A DNA stretch of 64,000 nt, taken from NCBI GenBank assembly GCA_947627455.1, contig CANQWC010000003.1, positions 1-64,000 on the forward strand, written 5' to 3'. Shown here in pieces: positions 1-8,131 of the stretch. Source of the DNA: an uncultured Clostridia bacterium (GTDB lineage: Bacteria; Bacillota; Clostridia; Oscillospirales; Ruminococcaceae). Position 1 is the stretch's first letter; each line of letters begins with the position of its first letter. The notes under the pieces are model-generated. The model searched no databases. It was not told the origin of the DNA and worked only from the letters and a program-made list of their open reading frames with translations. The position numbers were made by a program, and so were the translations under genes.

Positions 1-378
1 AAGGACAGACTCAACCGCTACGGCAGGTTCCTGCGTTCGACGAGCCTCGACGAGCTGCCGGAGCTGGTGAATATCGTCAAGGGAGATATGGCGATTGTGG
101 GGCCGAGGCCGCTGCTTGTACAGTACATACCGAGATACAGTGAGGAGCAGCGCCACCGCCACGACGTCCGCCCGGGGCTGACAGGGTATGCTCAGGTACA
201 CGGCAGAAACGGTATAAGCTGGGAAGAAAAGTTTCGGCTGGACGTGAAATATACGAAAAATGTGACCTTTACGGGAGATGTGAAGATTATTTTTATGACT
301 GTGGCAAAGGTGCTTAAGCACGAGGGGATTTCATCGGAAACCTCGGATACGATGGAAGAATTTATGGAAATAAAATAA
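1..378 (+). CDS. Initiating sugar-phosphate transferase, C-terminal part (gene cut by window edge)
   Basis: The reading frame is open from base 1, so the 5' end lies outside the window. The roughly 125 visible residues match the C-terminal half of bacterial sugar transferases (PglC/WcaJ family): RSTSLDELPEL, a KGDM-VGPRP block and RPGLTGYAQVHGRN. These membrane enzymes move a sugar-1-phosphate from a UDP-sugar onto undecaprenyl phosphate and so start a polysaccharide repeat unit. The protein is a close paralogue of the full-length transferase at 10503-11138. The N-terminal membrane helix and catalytic Asp-Glu are not visible. The end of the gene opens the accessory cassette that follows on the same strand. 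Confidence 0.9.
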   Translation, partial: KDRLNRYGRFLRSTSLDELPELVNIVKGDMAIVGPRPLLVQYIPRYSEEQRHRHDVRPGLTGYAQVHGRNGISWEEKFRLDVKYTKNVTFTGDVKIIFMTVAKVLKHEGISSETSDTMEEFMEIK

Positions 379-411
379 AAACCTAAAATATTTAGAAAGA
401 GTGAATGATGA

Positions 412-1374
412 ATGAATTTTCTAATGTGCAGTGTTGGTAGACGCGGTGAACTTCTTAAGGATTTTAGAAGTTCCATAGCAAGTGGCTCTAAAATAATTGC
501 AACTGATTTAAGTCCATATGCGCCTGCTCTTTATTTTGCTGACAAGTATTATATTGTCCCTCCCATAACTGATTCAGATTATTTAGACAACCTGCAAGAA
601 ATTTGCAGAAAAGAAAAAATAAACGCCATTACAACTTTTATTGATCCAGAAATTGAAATATTGTCTGCTCACAGATGTGAATTTGAGCAGCTTGGTGTTG
701 AAGTCCTCGCTCCGTATGAGCAAACAGCAAAATGCTGTTTCGATAAATATCTTATGTTTCAGTATTTGTTCGAAAAAGGCATACCAACCGTCATGACATG
801 GGGCAGCATAGATGATTTTGAGGCAGCCTTAAAAAACAAAAAGGTAAGCTTTCCTGTTTTTGTTAAACCAAGAAAAGGAAGCGGAAGCGTTGGTGCAAGA
901 AAAATAGCTGACTTGGGGTGCCTAAAAAAGGCTGTACAGGAAGATGATTCTTTGATAATACAGGAGTATATGAACTGTACCGATTTAGATGCAGATGTTT
1001 ACATAGACACTATTTCGCATCAAGCGGTTTCAGCGTTTTCTAAAAGAAAATTGGAAACGCGCATAGGCGGAGCGAGTAAAACAGTCTCTTTTAAAGACGA
1101 AAAGCTGTTTGAATTCATAAGGCAAATTTGCTCCGCTTTCAAATTTAACGGCCCAGTAGATATGGATTTTTTCTATCATGATGGGCAGTACTATTTATCC
1201 GAAATAAATCCGCGCTTTGGCGGAGCATATTTACACGCATATGGAGCGGGAGTAGATTTTATAAGGCTGATCGAGAATAATTTAAGAGGCATAGAGAATG
1301 AGCCGCTGTTTGGCAATTATGACGATAACGTCGTTATGATGATGTATGATAGCGTTGTTATAAAGAAGATTTGA
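412..1374 (+). CDS. ATP-grasp family ligase of the capsule locus
   Basis: A 320-residue protein of the ATP-grasp superfamily, with an N-terminal nucleotide/substrate-binding region (MNFLMCSVGRRGEL), a central ATP-binding segment (FPVFVKPRKGSGSVGARK, about residues 145-162) and the Mg-binding SEINPRFGG near residue 265. Members resemble half of carbamoyl-phosphate synthase large subunit or PylC, and join a carboxylate to an amine or thiol through an acyl phosphate. The substrate cannot be told from sequence. It is followed 13 bp later by a PLP decarboxylase fragment and then carrier-protein genes, so a role in making or activating an amino-acid-like substituent is plausible but inferred. Base composition is AT-rich compared with 1640-2840. 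Confidence 0.8.
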   Translation: MNFLMCSVGRRGELLKDFRSSIASGSKIIATDLSPYAPALYFADKYYIVPPITDSDYLDNLQEICRKEKINAITTFIDPEIEILSAHRCEFEQLGVEVLAPYEQTAKCCFDKYLMFQYLFEKGIPTVMTWGSIDDFEAALKNKKVSFPVFVKPRKGSGSVGARKIADLGCLKKAVQEDDSLIIQEYMNCTDLDADVYIDTISHQAVSAFSKRKLETRIGGASKTVSFKDEKLFEFIRQICSAFKFNGPVDMDFFYHDGQYYLSEINPRFGGAYLHAYGAGVDFIRLIENNLRGIENEPLFGNYDDNVVMMMYDSVVIKKI

Positions 1375-1387
1375 AAGAAGGATTTTA

Positions 1388-1633
1388 ATGGATATTATAG
1401 GTCCAAGCCAGGCCGAGAGATGTTTGACAACACCATATTATGTTATTAAAAAGAACAAGTTAGATTCGTTGATGTATGAGCTCAAAAGCGCATTGAATGC
1501 AAATTGGGGCAATTATATAATTGGATATTCCACAAAAACTAATTCTGTTCCTTGGATTATGAAATATATGTTGCAAGAAGGATGCTATGCGGAGGTTGTA
1601 TCTGAGGATGAATTTGAATATGCGGACTGGCAA
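1388..1633 (+). pseudogene. PLP-dependent decarboxylase (LysA-like), N-terminal fragment only
   Basis: About 80 residues match the start of the group IV decarboxylase (diaminopimelate/ornithine decarboxylase) barrel: TPYYVIKKNKLDSL, then YSTKTNSVPWIMKYM, where the Lys of YSTKTN is the PLP lysine, then YAEVVSEDEFEYADW. Family members are usually 380-430 residues; here similarity stops near base 1630. The sequence then continues in another frame as the tail of an acyl-CoA carboxyltransferase. The catalytic barrel and the C-terminal domain are missing, so this copy cannot work as a decarboxylase. It may be a real insertion/deletion scar or an assembly join. Confidence 0.8.
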
Positions 1634-1946
1634 GGGTCTGGGCGCGGATATTGTCTATGCCTGGCCGATAGCCGAAACCGCGGTAATGGGAGCCGACGGC
1701 GCGGTGAATATAATGTTCGGCAAGCAGATCGAAGCTTCTGGCGACCCGGCAGCCGAGCGCGAAAGGCTCATCGGCGAGTATGAAAAAGAATTTATGACGC
1801 CCTACATCGCCGCCGAGAGGGGTTTTATAGATGAGGTGATTCTCCCCGAGGAGACGGGCGCAAAAATCAAGGACGCATTCGCCGCGCTTAAGAACAAAGA
1901 CAGAAACGCGGTCGGGTACAGGAAACACGGGAATATACCGTTGTAA
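1634..1946 (+). pseudogene. Acyl-CoA carboxylase carboxyltransferase subunit, C-terminal fragment
   Basis: The last 100 or so residues of a biotin-dependent carboxyltransferase of the PccB / methylmalonyl-CoA decarboxylase alpha type. GADIVYAWPIAETAVMG, DGAVNIMFGKQI, a TPYIAAERGFIDEVI block and the terminal KHGNIPL are all family-typical. No start codon or N-terminal two-thirds is present; the upstream sequence belongs to a PLP decarboxylase in another frame. The fragment is followed 21 bp later by fabD, a sensible partner because carboxyltransferases make malonyl-type CoA thioesters. The GC-richer base composition of 1634-2840 differs from both flanks, suggesting that the fragment and fabD arrived together. 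Confidence 0.8.
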
Positions 1947-1967
1947 TAGAATCAAAGGAGTAAATCT

Positions 1968-2840
1968 ATGATAAGCGCACTACTCTTCCCGGGACAGGGT
2001 TCGCAGGAAGTCGGAATGGGCAAGGAGCTGTATGAACAGCTCCCGCAGGCAAAAGAAATTTTAGACGAAGCTTGTGAAACCGCAGGATATGACTTAAAAG
2101 ATCTGATGTTCAACGGCCCTATTGAAAAGCTGACCGACACTCAGTTTGCTCAGCCCGCGATATACACCTGCTCGGCGATGTATCTTGAAAAAGCAAAGCT
2201 TAACGGAATCGAATACAGCTACGTCGCGGGTCATAGTTTGGGCGAATACAGCGCGCTCTATGCGGCGGGAGTATTCAGCTTCTCGGACGGCCTGAGGCTT
2301 GTATGCAAGCGCGGGAAGGCGATGAGCGCCGAGAACGGCAAGGGAATTATGGCTGCTATACTCGGGCTTGAGGAAAGCGAGCTTTTAAAGTATCTCGACG
2401 GCATTCCCGACGTTGTGCCCGCAAACCTCAACACCAAGACCCAGATAGTCATCTCGGGCACCGAGAGCGCGGTCGACAAGGTCGCCGAGCGGCTTGCGGA
2501 CAGAGAAGAAATAAGGGTAAAGCGGCTCAACGTCAGCGCGGCGTTTCACAGCCCGCAGATGAAAAATGCCGCAGAGGTCATGACAAAGGAAATAGAAAAC
2601 GTAAAGCTCCACGAGCCAACGGCATACGTCGTATCAAACGTGACCGGTAAGCCTACCAAGAATCTTGACGAGATCAGGGCAAACCTTCTTGCACAGATAA
2701 CCGGTCAGGTAAGATGGTACGACAGCATAATTGCGATGAAAAATGCCGGCGTAGAGGCGTTCTACGAGGTAGGAAACGGTCAGGTTTTGAGGAAGATGAA
2801 TAAGGCTATAACGCTTCAGCCGAAGTGTTTGAGCATTTGA
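1968..2840 (+). CDS. fabD: Malonyl-CoA:ACP transacylase (FabD)
   Basis: A complete 290-residue FabD. It begins with the family signature LLFPGQGSQEVGMG, has the nucleophile Ser90 in GHSLGEY and the active-site His194 in AAFHSPQM, and ends at the usual length. FabD loads malonyl from CoA onto an acyl carrier protein. A strong AAAGGAG site sits 6-7 bp before the ATG. Its location inside a capsule locus is unusual. A FabH-like ketosynthase, two carrier proteins and two FabG-like reductases follow within 6 kb, so it could supply malonyl units to that cassette. Alternatively it is a passenger of the insertion that truncated the decarboxylase. Its codon use is more GC-rich than its neighbours. Confidence 0.92.
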   Translation: MISALLFPGQGSQEVGMGKELYEQLPQAKEILDEACETAGYDLKDLMFNGPIEKLTDTQFAQPAIYTCSAMYLEKAKLNGIEYSYVAGHSLGEYSALYAAGVFSFSDGLRLVCKRGKAMSAENGKGIMAAILGLEESELLKYLDGIPDVVPANLNTKTQIVISGTESAVDKVAERLADREEIRVKRLNVSAAFHSPQMKNAAEVMTKEIENVKLHEPTAYVVSNVTGKPTKNLDEIRANLLAQITGQVRWYDSIIAMKNAGVEAFYEVGNGQVLRKMNKAITLQPKCLSI

Positions 2841-2850
2841 AGGTAAAATT

Positions 2851-3492
2851 ATGAAGCATTTGATAATTATGGGAGCAGGAGAATTCGGAAGAGAAATTTA
2901 TTGGCATGCCATTGAATCTTATGGGTACAATACTGAGTTTGATATAAAGGGATACATAGATGATGATTTTGAACCTGCCGATAAAAAATATATGAATCTT
3001 CAAAGACCTTTGATTTCATCAATTAAAGGATATGAGCCAAGTGACGATGATGTTTTTATTTGCGCAATCGGAAGCGTAAACGGACGTCGGCTTGCTGTTG
3101 AAAACATAAAATCCAAAGGCGCTAAATTTATAAATATTATACATAGGACTTCTTTAATTCAGGGAAACACTTCATTTGGGGAAGGTGTATTTATTGGCCC
3201 ATATACTGTTATTGGCGACAGTGTGATTATCGGAAATCATGTCATGTTGAATACACATTCTTCTATAGGACATGATGCAATTTTGGGAGATTATACCTGT
3301 GTTATGTCATATGTGGATATAACAGGGTGTTGTCAAATCGGGCAAAGCGTATTTATCGCGAGCGGTGCCAGAATGACTCCTTCTACAAAGATTGGCGACG
3401 GTGCCTATATCGGCATAGGAAGTGTTGTTTTAAGAAAAGTAAAAGCAGGAACAAAAGTTTTTGGTTATCCCGCTAAAGCTGTTGATATTTAA
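2851..3492 (+). CDS. NeuD/PglD-like left-handed beta-helix acyltransferase
   Basis: A 213-residue protein with an N-terminal Rossmann-like PglD domain (IIMGAGEFGREI) and, from about residue 90, a hexapeptide-repeat left-handed beta helix (GPYTVIGDSVIIGNHVML, ILGDYTCVMSYVDITG, IGDGAYIGIGSVV). His residues in the LNTHSSIGHD segment match the catalytic region of the family. NeuD/PglD proteins transfer acetyl or other acyl groups from CoA to a hydroxyl or amino group of a nucleotide sugar. It is followed 9 bp later by an SDR gene with an AAGGAGG site. It fits as one of the acyl-modifying steps for the glycan; the acceptor is unknown. Confidence 0.85.
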   Translation: MKHLIIMGAGEFGREIYWHAIESYGYNTEFDIKGYIDDDFEPADKKYMNLQRPLISSIKGYEPSDDDVFICAIGSVNGRRLAVENIKSKGAKFINIIHRTSLIQGNTSFGEGVFIGPYTVIGDSVIIGNHVMLNTHSSIGHDAILGDYTCVMSYVDITGCCQIGQSVFIASGARMTPSTKIGDGAYIGIGSVVLRKVKAGTKVFGYPAKAVDI

Positions 3493-3501
3493 GGAGGAAA
3501 A

Positions 3502-4266
3502 ATGGAGAGCTTTGTTTCTTTTGAGGGAAAGTCAATCATAGTTACAGGTGCCGCGTCAGGAATAGGCAGAGAAACCGCTATACTGCTGAATAAACTTGGA
3601 GCAAATGCACTTTTAATTGATATTAACGAAGAAGGGCTTAATGATGTGTGCAAAATGCTTCGGGGGGGGGTAACTTATAGGAAGGTTGACATTACAGATA
3701 CAGATGCTTTGAAAGAATCTGTTATGTCCGCAAAAGAAGAACTTGGCTGTAATTTTACAGGTCTTGTTCATTGCGCCGGTATTCCTTCTGTTACGCCGTT
3801 ACGAGCTATTACTGATGAAAAATACGAACGAGTAATGAAAGTGAACGTACAGGCGGGTCTTAATCTTGCAAAAATATTCGCGTCCCGTCAATGTTATGAT
3901 ACAAAGCAGCAGGGATCGATTGTTTATATTTCATCTGTATACGGAATTGTCGGTTCGGCTGCAAACGCGGCGTATGCTACCAGCAAAGCTGCAATCATCG
4001 GGTTGACAAAGTCGTTAGCCATAGAACTTGCAAGTAAAAATATCAGGGTAAATTGCGTTGCCCCAGGTTTTATAAAAACGAGCATGGCCGATAGCGTCAA
4101 TTCGATGTTTGACAAACAATATGAAGATAAAATCGAAAAGATGCATCCGTTAGGATGGGGCTCGGCAATAGATATAGCAAACGCAATAGCTTTCCTTTTA
4201 TCAGATGCATCTAAATGGACTACGGGAGCCGTTTTCAATATCGACGGCGGGTTTACTGCTCAATAA
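3502..4266 (+). CDS. FabG-like short-chain dehydrogenase/reductase with a G9 tract
   Basis: A 254-residue classical SDR. It has the cofactor motif TGAASGIG (residues about 13-20), the CAG motif, the catalytic Ser in VYISSVYG and the YATSKAA active-site motif, then IRVNCVAPGF. Such enzymes reduce 3-oxoacyl-ACP or oxidise/reduce sugars with NAD(P)H. Codons 54-57 read through a run of nine G (bases 3662-3670) to give Arg-Gly-Gly-Val; gain or loss of one G would truncate the protein early. A second SDR follows in the same operon. The carrier-protein and ketosynthase genes nearby favour an acyl substrate, but a sugar substrate cannot be excluded. Confidence 0.87.
   Translation: MESFVSFEGKSIIVTGAASGIGRETAILLNKLGANALLIDINEEGLNDVCKMLRGGVTYRKVDITDTDALKESVMSAKEELGCNFTGLVHCAGIPSVTPLRAITDEKYERVMKVNVQAGLNLAKIFASRQCYDTKQQGSIVYISSVYGIVGSAANAAYATSKAAIIGLTKSLAIELASKNIRVNCVAPGFIKTSMADSVNSMFDKQYEDKIEKMHPLGWGSAIDIANAIAFLLSDASKWTTGAVFNIDGGFTAQ
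3662..3670 (+). repeat. Coding homopolymer tract of nine G
   Basis: Nine consecutive G in the context TTCGGGGGGGGGTA inside the first SDR gene. The same 14 bases recur at 8513-8526 in the GNAT gene. In both genes the tract encodes Arg-Gly-Gly-Val in frame. Long G runs in AT-rich genes are typical slippage sites that switch surface-polysaccharide genes on and off. Confidence 0.75.
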
Positions 4267-4277
4267 AGGAGACAATC

Positions 4278-5021
4278 ATGTATACGTTAATAACAGGTGC
4301 TTCTTCCGGCGTAGGGCGAGAGTTGGCGATATGTCTTTCGCAAACCCGTTCGCTTATATTAAGCGGAAGAAATACAGAAAGACTCAATGAAACAAAATCT
4401 GCATGCAAAAATAATGACATTCTTTTATGGCCCTACGATTTAGAAAAAACAGATCGTCTTGAGGCTGAATTATCTGCATGGATTAAAGAAAACAATGTTC
4501 AGATAGATTCATTTGTTCACTGCGCAGGATTGATGAAAATGGTTCCGCTTCGCGCTATAAATTATGAGATCATTTTAAACACTTATTCTGTAAATGTCTT
4601 TTCGACACAGCTGATTATAAAAACTTTAGCATCTCGCAAGATAAATGGCGGCAATTTGAAAGCGGCAGTATTTATATCAAGCAATATAAGCAATCGCGGA
4701 GCAGCCGCATTCAGCGCATATGGCGCATCAAAGGCGGCTCTTGACGGTCTGGCAAGAAATCTTGCCGCAGAGCTTGCGCCCAATATAAGGGTAAATTCAG
4801 TTTTGCCGGGCGGTATGATTACCGAAATGACAAAAGATATGTTTGCTGATGAAAACATGCGGAATATGTTTAATAAAAATTATCCGCTTGGGATAGGGAC
4901 CCCGAAAGATATTGCCCCGCTGGTGGAATTTCTTTTATCGGATAAATCAGGGTGGATTACCGGTCAACAATTTGTTGTTGACGGAGGTCGAACAATAGAT
5001 ATTACTGAAAGGAAAGATTAG
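4278..5021 (+). CDS. Second FabG-like short-chain dehydrogenase/reductase
   Basis: A 247-residue SDR with TGASSGVG near the N terminus, an HCAG motif, Ser in FISSNIS, catalytic YGASKAA and VNSVLPGGM. The ATG at 4278 is chosen because AAAGGAG lies 7 bp before it and it puts the TGASSG motif at the usual distance; an upstream in-frame ATG at 4215 lies within the previous gene. The gap to the previous gene is 11 bp, and only 2 bp separate its stop from the carrier-protein gene. The pair of SDRs could do successive reductions or act on two stereoisomers. It is only moderately similar to the preceding SDR, so it is not a recent tandem duplicate. Confidence 0.87.
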   Translation: MYTLITGASSGVGRELAICLSQTRSLILSGRNTERLNETKSACKNNDILLWPYDLEKTDRLEAELSAWIKENNVQIDSFVHCAGLMKMVPLRAINYEIILNTYSVNVFSTQLIIKTLASRKINGGNLKAAVFISSNISNRGAAAFSAYGASKAALDGLARNLAAELAPNIRVNSVLPGGMITEMTKDMFADENMRNMFNKNYPLGIGTPKDIAPLVEFLLSDKSGWITGQQFVVDGGRTIDITERKD

Positions 5022-5023
5022 TT

Positions 5024-5242
5024 ATGTCAGAGAAAGAAAAAATCGAATTATTAGAGGAAATCATGGATTTAGATCTCGGAACGCTTCATATTGATGATAC
5101 TCTCAAGGATTATGACGAGTGGGATTCATTGACGGTGCTCACCTTTATTTCGGAGATTGACAGCCGTTTCGGAAAGAAAATCTCCGGAGAAGAGATTAAA
5201 AAGTTCGTTACGGTAGCTGATGCGATAGCTGTAATGGAATAA
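5024..5242 (+). CDS. Acyl/peptidyl carrier protein 1
   Basis: A 72-residue acidic protein with the four-helix carrier-protein pattern and the phosphopantetheine site DSL (Ser35 in YDEWDSLTVL). A 4'-phosphopantetheinyl transferase would attach the arm to Ser35, and the arm would carry an acyl or amino-acyl thioester. Housekeeping AcpP normally has GADSLD; the EWDSL form is typical of free-standing carriers in secondary or polysaccharide pathways. It sits 37 bp before the adenylating ligase, which probably loads it or its partner at 6817. The start lies 2 bp after the SDR stop. Confidence 0.87.
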   Translation: MSEKEKIELLEEIMDLDLGTLHIDDTLKDYDEWDSLTVLTFISEIDSRFGKKISGEEIKKFVTVADAIAVME

Positions 5243-5279
5243 GTTGCCGAAGAAAACTCATTGCTGAAGGAGAATAAAA

Positions 5280-6803
5280 GTGAAAACCCATTTACTTGAT
5301 TTTTTTGAAACAACGCAGCAGGCAAAGTCTGATTTTGTCGCCGTTGTTCATAACAAAGACAGCATTACTTTTTCAATGCTGAAAGACAGGGCAGAGAAGC
5401 TTGCTGCGGTGATTGAAAATAAGATAGATGGACGAATAAACACTCCTGTCGCGGTTTTTCTCCCCAAAGAGATAAATACCGTAATAGCTGATTTGGGAAT
5501 TATGTATTCATGCAATCCGTTTATGAATCTTGACGTTAAAACGCCCAAAGAAAGAATCATGAACATATTCGCGCTTGTAAAGCCCGCTGCCGTCGTCACC
5601 AAAAAAGTATACAAGGGTATTCTTGAAGAGCTTGACATTCCGATTGTATTTATTGACGAGGTCGACTGGGACAGTGCTGAATTCAGCGAAGAGCATCTTA
5701 CAGAAAAGAGAAAGCAACTTATAGATACCGATCCTTTCTGCCTTATAAACACCTCGGGCTCCACGGGAACGCCGAAGGGTGTTGTGCTGAATCATAGAAG
5801 CTTCTTTGATTTTATGGCTGTATCTAACGAAAACTTCGGGTTTAACGGCTCCGAGATCCTCGGGTCGCTCTCGCCTGTTGTGTTTGATATCTTCGACTTC
5901 GAGCTTTGCATGATGATGGTGAACGGCTCGCGAATCGTTCTTCTTGATGCAATTTTGGCGTCCTTCCCTGTAAGGCTTCTTGAAACGCTTGCGGATAATC
6001 ATGTGAGTTTTATCTTCTGGGTGCCGTCGATAATGGTTAATATCGCGAATCTGAAGCTCTTGGAAAGAGTTCCGCTGCCCGATTTAAAGCTTGTATGGTT
6101 TGCGGGAGAGGTTTTCCCGACAAAGCAGTTTTTGGTCTGGTATGACAATCTCCCCAACACCGTTTTTGCCAATCTTTACGGGCCTATCGAGATAACCCTT
6201 GACTGCACCTTCTATGTAGTAAAGGAGCGTCCCACCGAAAACGAGCCCCTGCCCATAGGCGTTCCGTACAGGAATACAGATATTCTTATTCTTGACGATG
6301 AAGACAAGGAATGCGGCATAGGTAAAGAAGGCGAGCTTTGCGTAAGAGGTACTTCGCTTGCGATGGGTTATTATAACAACCCCGAAAAAACAGCCGCGGC
6401 GTTTACTCAGAATCCTCTCAATACCGCTTATCCCGAAACGATTTATCGCACGGGCGACATAGCTTATCGACGCGAAGACGGCAACATCATGTTCAAGGGC
6501 AGAAAAGACAGCCTGATTAAGCACATGGGCTACCGCATAGAGCTCGGCGAGATAGAGCATGTCATAGAAAACGACCTGAAAATCGTCAAGTATTGCTGCG
6601 CAGTTTATCAGTATGAAAAGAAGGAAATAGTCCTTTATTACGAGAATGACAGCGAAATTTCCGACAAAGATTTCAGAAGCATGCTTGCAAAGGTCTTTCC
6701 TGCATATATGATTCCCAATGTGTTTGTTAAAATGGACGAGCTCCCGAGAAACACAAACGGAAAGATCGATAGACTTCTTCTTAAAAATATGGCTAATAGC
6801 TGA
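5280..6803 (+). CDS. AMP-forming acyl/amino-acyl ligase (DltA-like adenylation domain)
   Basis: A 507-residue stand-alone adenylation enzyme of the ANL superfamily. Core motifs are visible: NTSGSTGTPKGV (A3, about residue 158), NLYGPIEITLDCTF (A5), YRTGDIAYRREDGNIMFKGR (A7/A8), HMGYRIELGEIE and RNTNGKIDR (A10 with the catalytic Lys near the C terminus). It activates a carboxylate with ATP and transfers it to a carrier-protein arm, as DltA does with D-alanine. The start is GTG at 5280, 5 bp after GAAGGAG. Carrier-protein genes lie on both sides (5024 and 6817), a DltA/DltC-like arrangement, but no DltB or DltD is present. The specificity pocket cannot be read reliably. Confidence 0.88.
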   Translation: MKTHLLDFFETTQQAKSDFVAVVHNKDSITFSMLKDRAEKLAAVIENKIDGRINTPVAVFLPKEINTVIADLGIMYSCNPFMNLDVKTPKERIMNIFALVKPAAVVTKKVYKGILEELDIPIVFIDEVDWDSAEFSEEHLTEKRKQLIDTDPFCLINTSGSTGTPKGVVLNHRSFFDFMAVSNENFGFNGSEILGSLSPVVFDIFDFELCMMMVNGSRIVLLDAILASFPVRLLETLADNHVSFIFWVPSIMVNIANLKLLERVPLPDLKLVWFAGEVFPTKQFLVWYDNLPNTVFANLYGPIEITLDCTFYVVKERPTENEPLPIGVPYRNTDILILDDEDKECGIGKEGELCVRGTSLAMGYYNNPEKTAAAFTQNPLNTAYPETIYRTGDIAYRREDGNIMFKGRKDSLIKHMGYRIELGEIEHVIENDLKIVKYCCAVYQYEKKEIVLYYENDSEISDKDFRSMLAKVFPAYMIPNVFVKMDELPRNTNGKIDRLLLKNMANS

Positions 6804-6816
6804 AAGGAAAAAAGGT

Positions 6817-7047
6817 ATGAACGATATTTTGGCAATGCTGGCTGAGCTTAAGCCCGAATTCAATTTTGAAGAAAGCAGCGATTTTGTCATGGACGGACTT
6901 TTAGACTCCTTTGACATCATCTCTCTCACGAGCATGCTCGAGGAAAAATACAATATAACCGTTGACGGTTTGGATATTGTCCCCGAAAACTTTTGCTCCG
7001 TTGAGGCAATAGCGGGTCTTGTTAAGAAATCCGGAGGAAATATTTAA
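6817..7047 (+). CDS. Acyl/peptidyl carrier protein 2
   Basis: A 76-residue carrier protein with the attachment Ser31 in DGLLDSFDII, a motif seen in DltC-like and amino-acyl carriers rather than AcpP. The ATG at 6817 follows GAAAGGAAAAAAGG; a longer in-frame reading starting at 6718 would lie inside the ligase gene and is not credible. Its stop TAA shares a base with the ketosynthase ATG at 7047, so the two are probably translationally coupled. Two different carriers in one cassette suggest that two different thioesters (starter and extender, or loading and elongation forms) are handled separately. Confidence 0.87.
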   Translation: MNDILAMLAELKPEFNFEESSDFVMDGLLDSFDIISLTSMLEEKYNITVDGLDIVPENFCSVEAIAGLVKKSGGNI

Positions 7048-8117
7048 TGCAGATGCGTTTTAAGGGCAAGGCAATAACCTCAATGCTCGGTATCCTGCCC
7101 GAAACGGTTGGGCTTTTTGACGATGAGGTCGGTAATTATTCTTTTCCTCCTAAGCAGACTTTGCGTCTTAAAAAGGTAATGGGATTTAATCAGCATCGGC
7201 TCGCAAAAGATTCTACGACCGTTTCGGATTTGGCACTTGAAGGAATGAAATACATTCTTGCAAAAGGCTGGATAAAAAAAGAAGAAATAGGCGCGGTCGT
7301 AGTTGCAACACTTTGCCCCGACTATTTTGTTCCGCATATAAGCAATATCATTCACGGCGAGTGCGGGCTTTCCGAGGACGTCATCTGTATGGATATTCCG
7401 CAGGGTTGCTGCGGTTTCCTGCTGGGACTAATGCAGTCGTTTATGCTGCTTGAGCATATGAACAGCAGAAAGGTTGTCCTGATAAACGGCGACGTTCTCA
7501 GTCATAAGGTCTCAAAAAGGGACAGAAACGATTTTCCGCTTATAGGCGACGCGGCAACGATTTCAATAGTAGAAAACGACGCCGAAGCTGAGGAAATATA
7601 CTTTGAGCTTAATACCGATGGCTCGCGAAGAGAAGCTTTGATTATTCCTGCCGGAGCATTCAGAACGCCGTCAAATGCCGAAACCGCAGTTATGCATGAT
7701 TTGGGCGACGGGAATTTCAGGTCGCTTGACAATATGCATATGGACGGAAGCGGAGTGTTCAATTTTGTTCAGACTGAGGTGCCGCCTATGATTGAGCACG
7801 CTTTCAAAGAAGCAGGCAAGACGGTCGACGATATAGACTGCTTCTTATTCCACCAGCCGAACAGGTTTATGCTGCAAAAGCTCGCGGAAAAAGCCAACCT
7901 GCCGTTTGATAAACTGCCAATGAATTTGGTAGAAAACTACGGCAATCCGAGCGGAGCCTCGATTCCGCTGACCGCGATACTTAATTACAAGGACGAGCTT
8001 CTGAAGGAAAAGAAGATGTGCTGTCTTTCGGCATTCGGCTCGGGACTTACTTGGGGCGCGATGTTTATGGAGATAGGAAAGCTTGGACACTGCGAAATGA
8101 TTGAGACGGAGCTTTAG
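7047..8117 (+). CDS. Ketosynthase III (FabH-like 3-oxoacyl-ACP synthase)
   Basis: A 356-residue thiolase-fold enzyme with the FabH-type triad: Cys121 in DIPQGCCGFL, His269 in FLFHQPN and Asn300 in ENYGNPSGAS. This suggests full catalytic competence for Claisen condensation of an acyl-CoA starter with malonyl-ACP. Some FabH relatives (CerJ, DpsC types) are instead acyl transferases to hydroxyls, so direct acyl transfer is an alternative. The ATG is preceded by CCGGAGG and overlaps the previous stop codon by one base. With FabD, two carriers and two SDRs nearby, the minimum set for one round of chain extension and reduction is present. Confidence 0.88.
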   Translation: MQMRFKGKAITSMLGILPETVGLFDDEVGNYSFPPKQTLRLKKVMGFNQHRLAKDSTTVSDLALEGMKYILAKGWIKKEEIGAVVVATLCPDYFVPHISNIIHGECGLSEDVICMDIPQGCCGFLLGLMQSFMLLEHMNSRKVVLINGDVLSHKVSKRDRNDFPLIGDAATISIVENDAEAEEIYFELNTDGSRREALIIPAGAFRTPSNAETAVMHDLGDGNFRSLDNMHMDGSGVFNFVQTEVPPMIEHAFKEAGKTVDDIDCFLFHQPNRFMLQKLAEKANLPFDKLPMNLVENYGNPSGASIPLTAILNYKDELLKEKKMCCLSAFGSGLTWGAMFMEIGKLGHCEMIETEL

Positions 8118-8131
8118 CGAGGAGAATGACA

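Noticed and set aside
5024..7047. Teichoic-acid D-alanylation (dlt) operon
   Set aside because: A DltA-like ligase and DltC-like carrier are present, but DltB and DltD are absent and the neighbours are ketosynthase and reductases.
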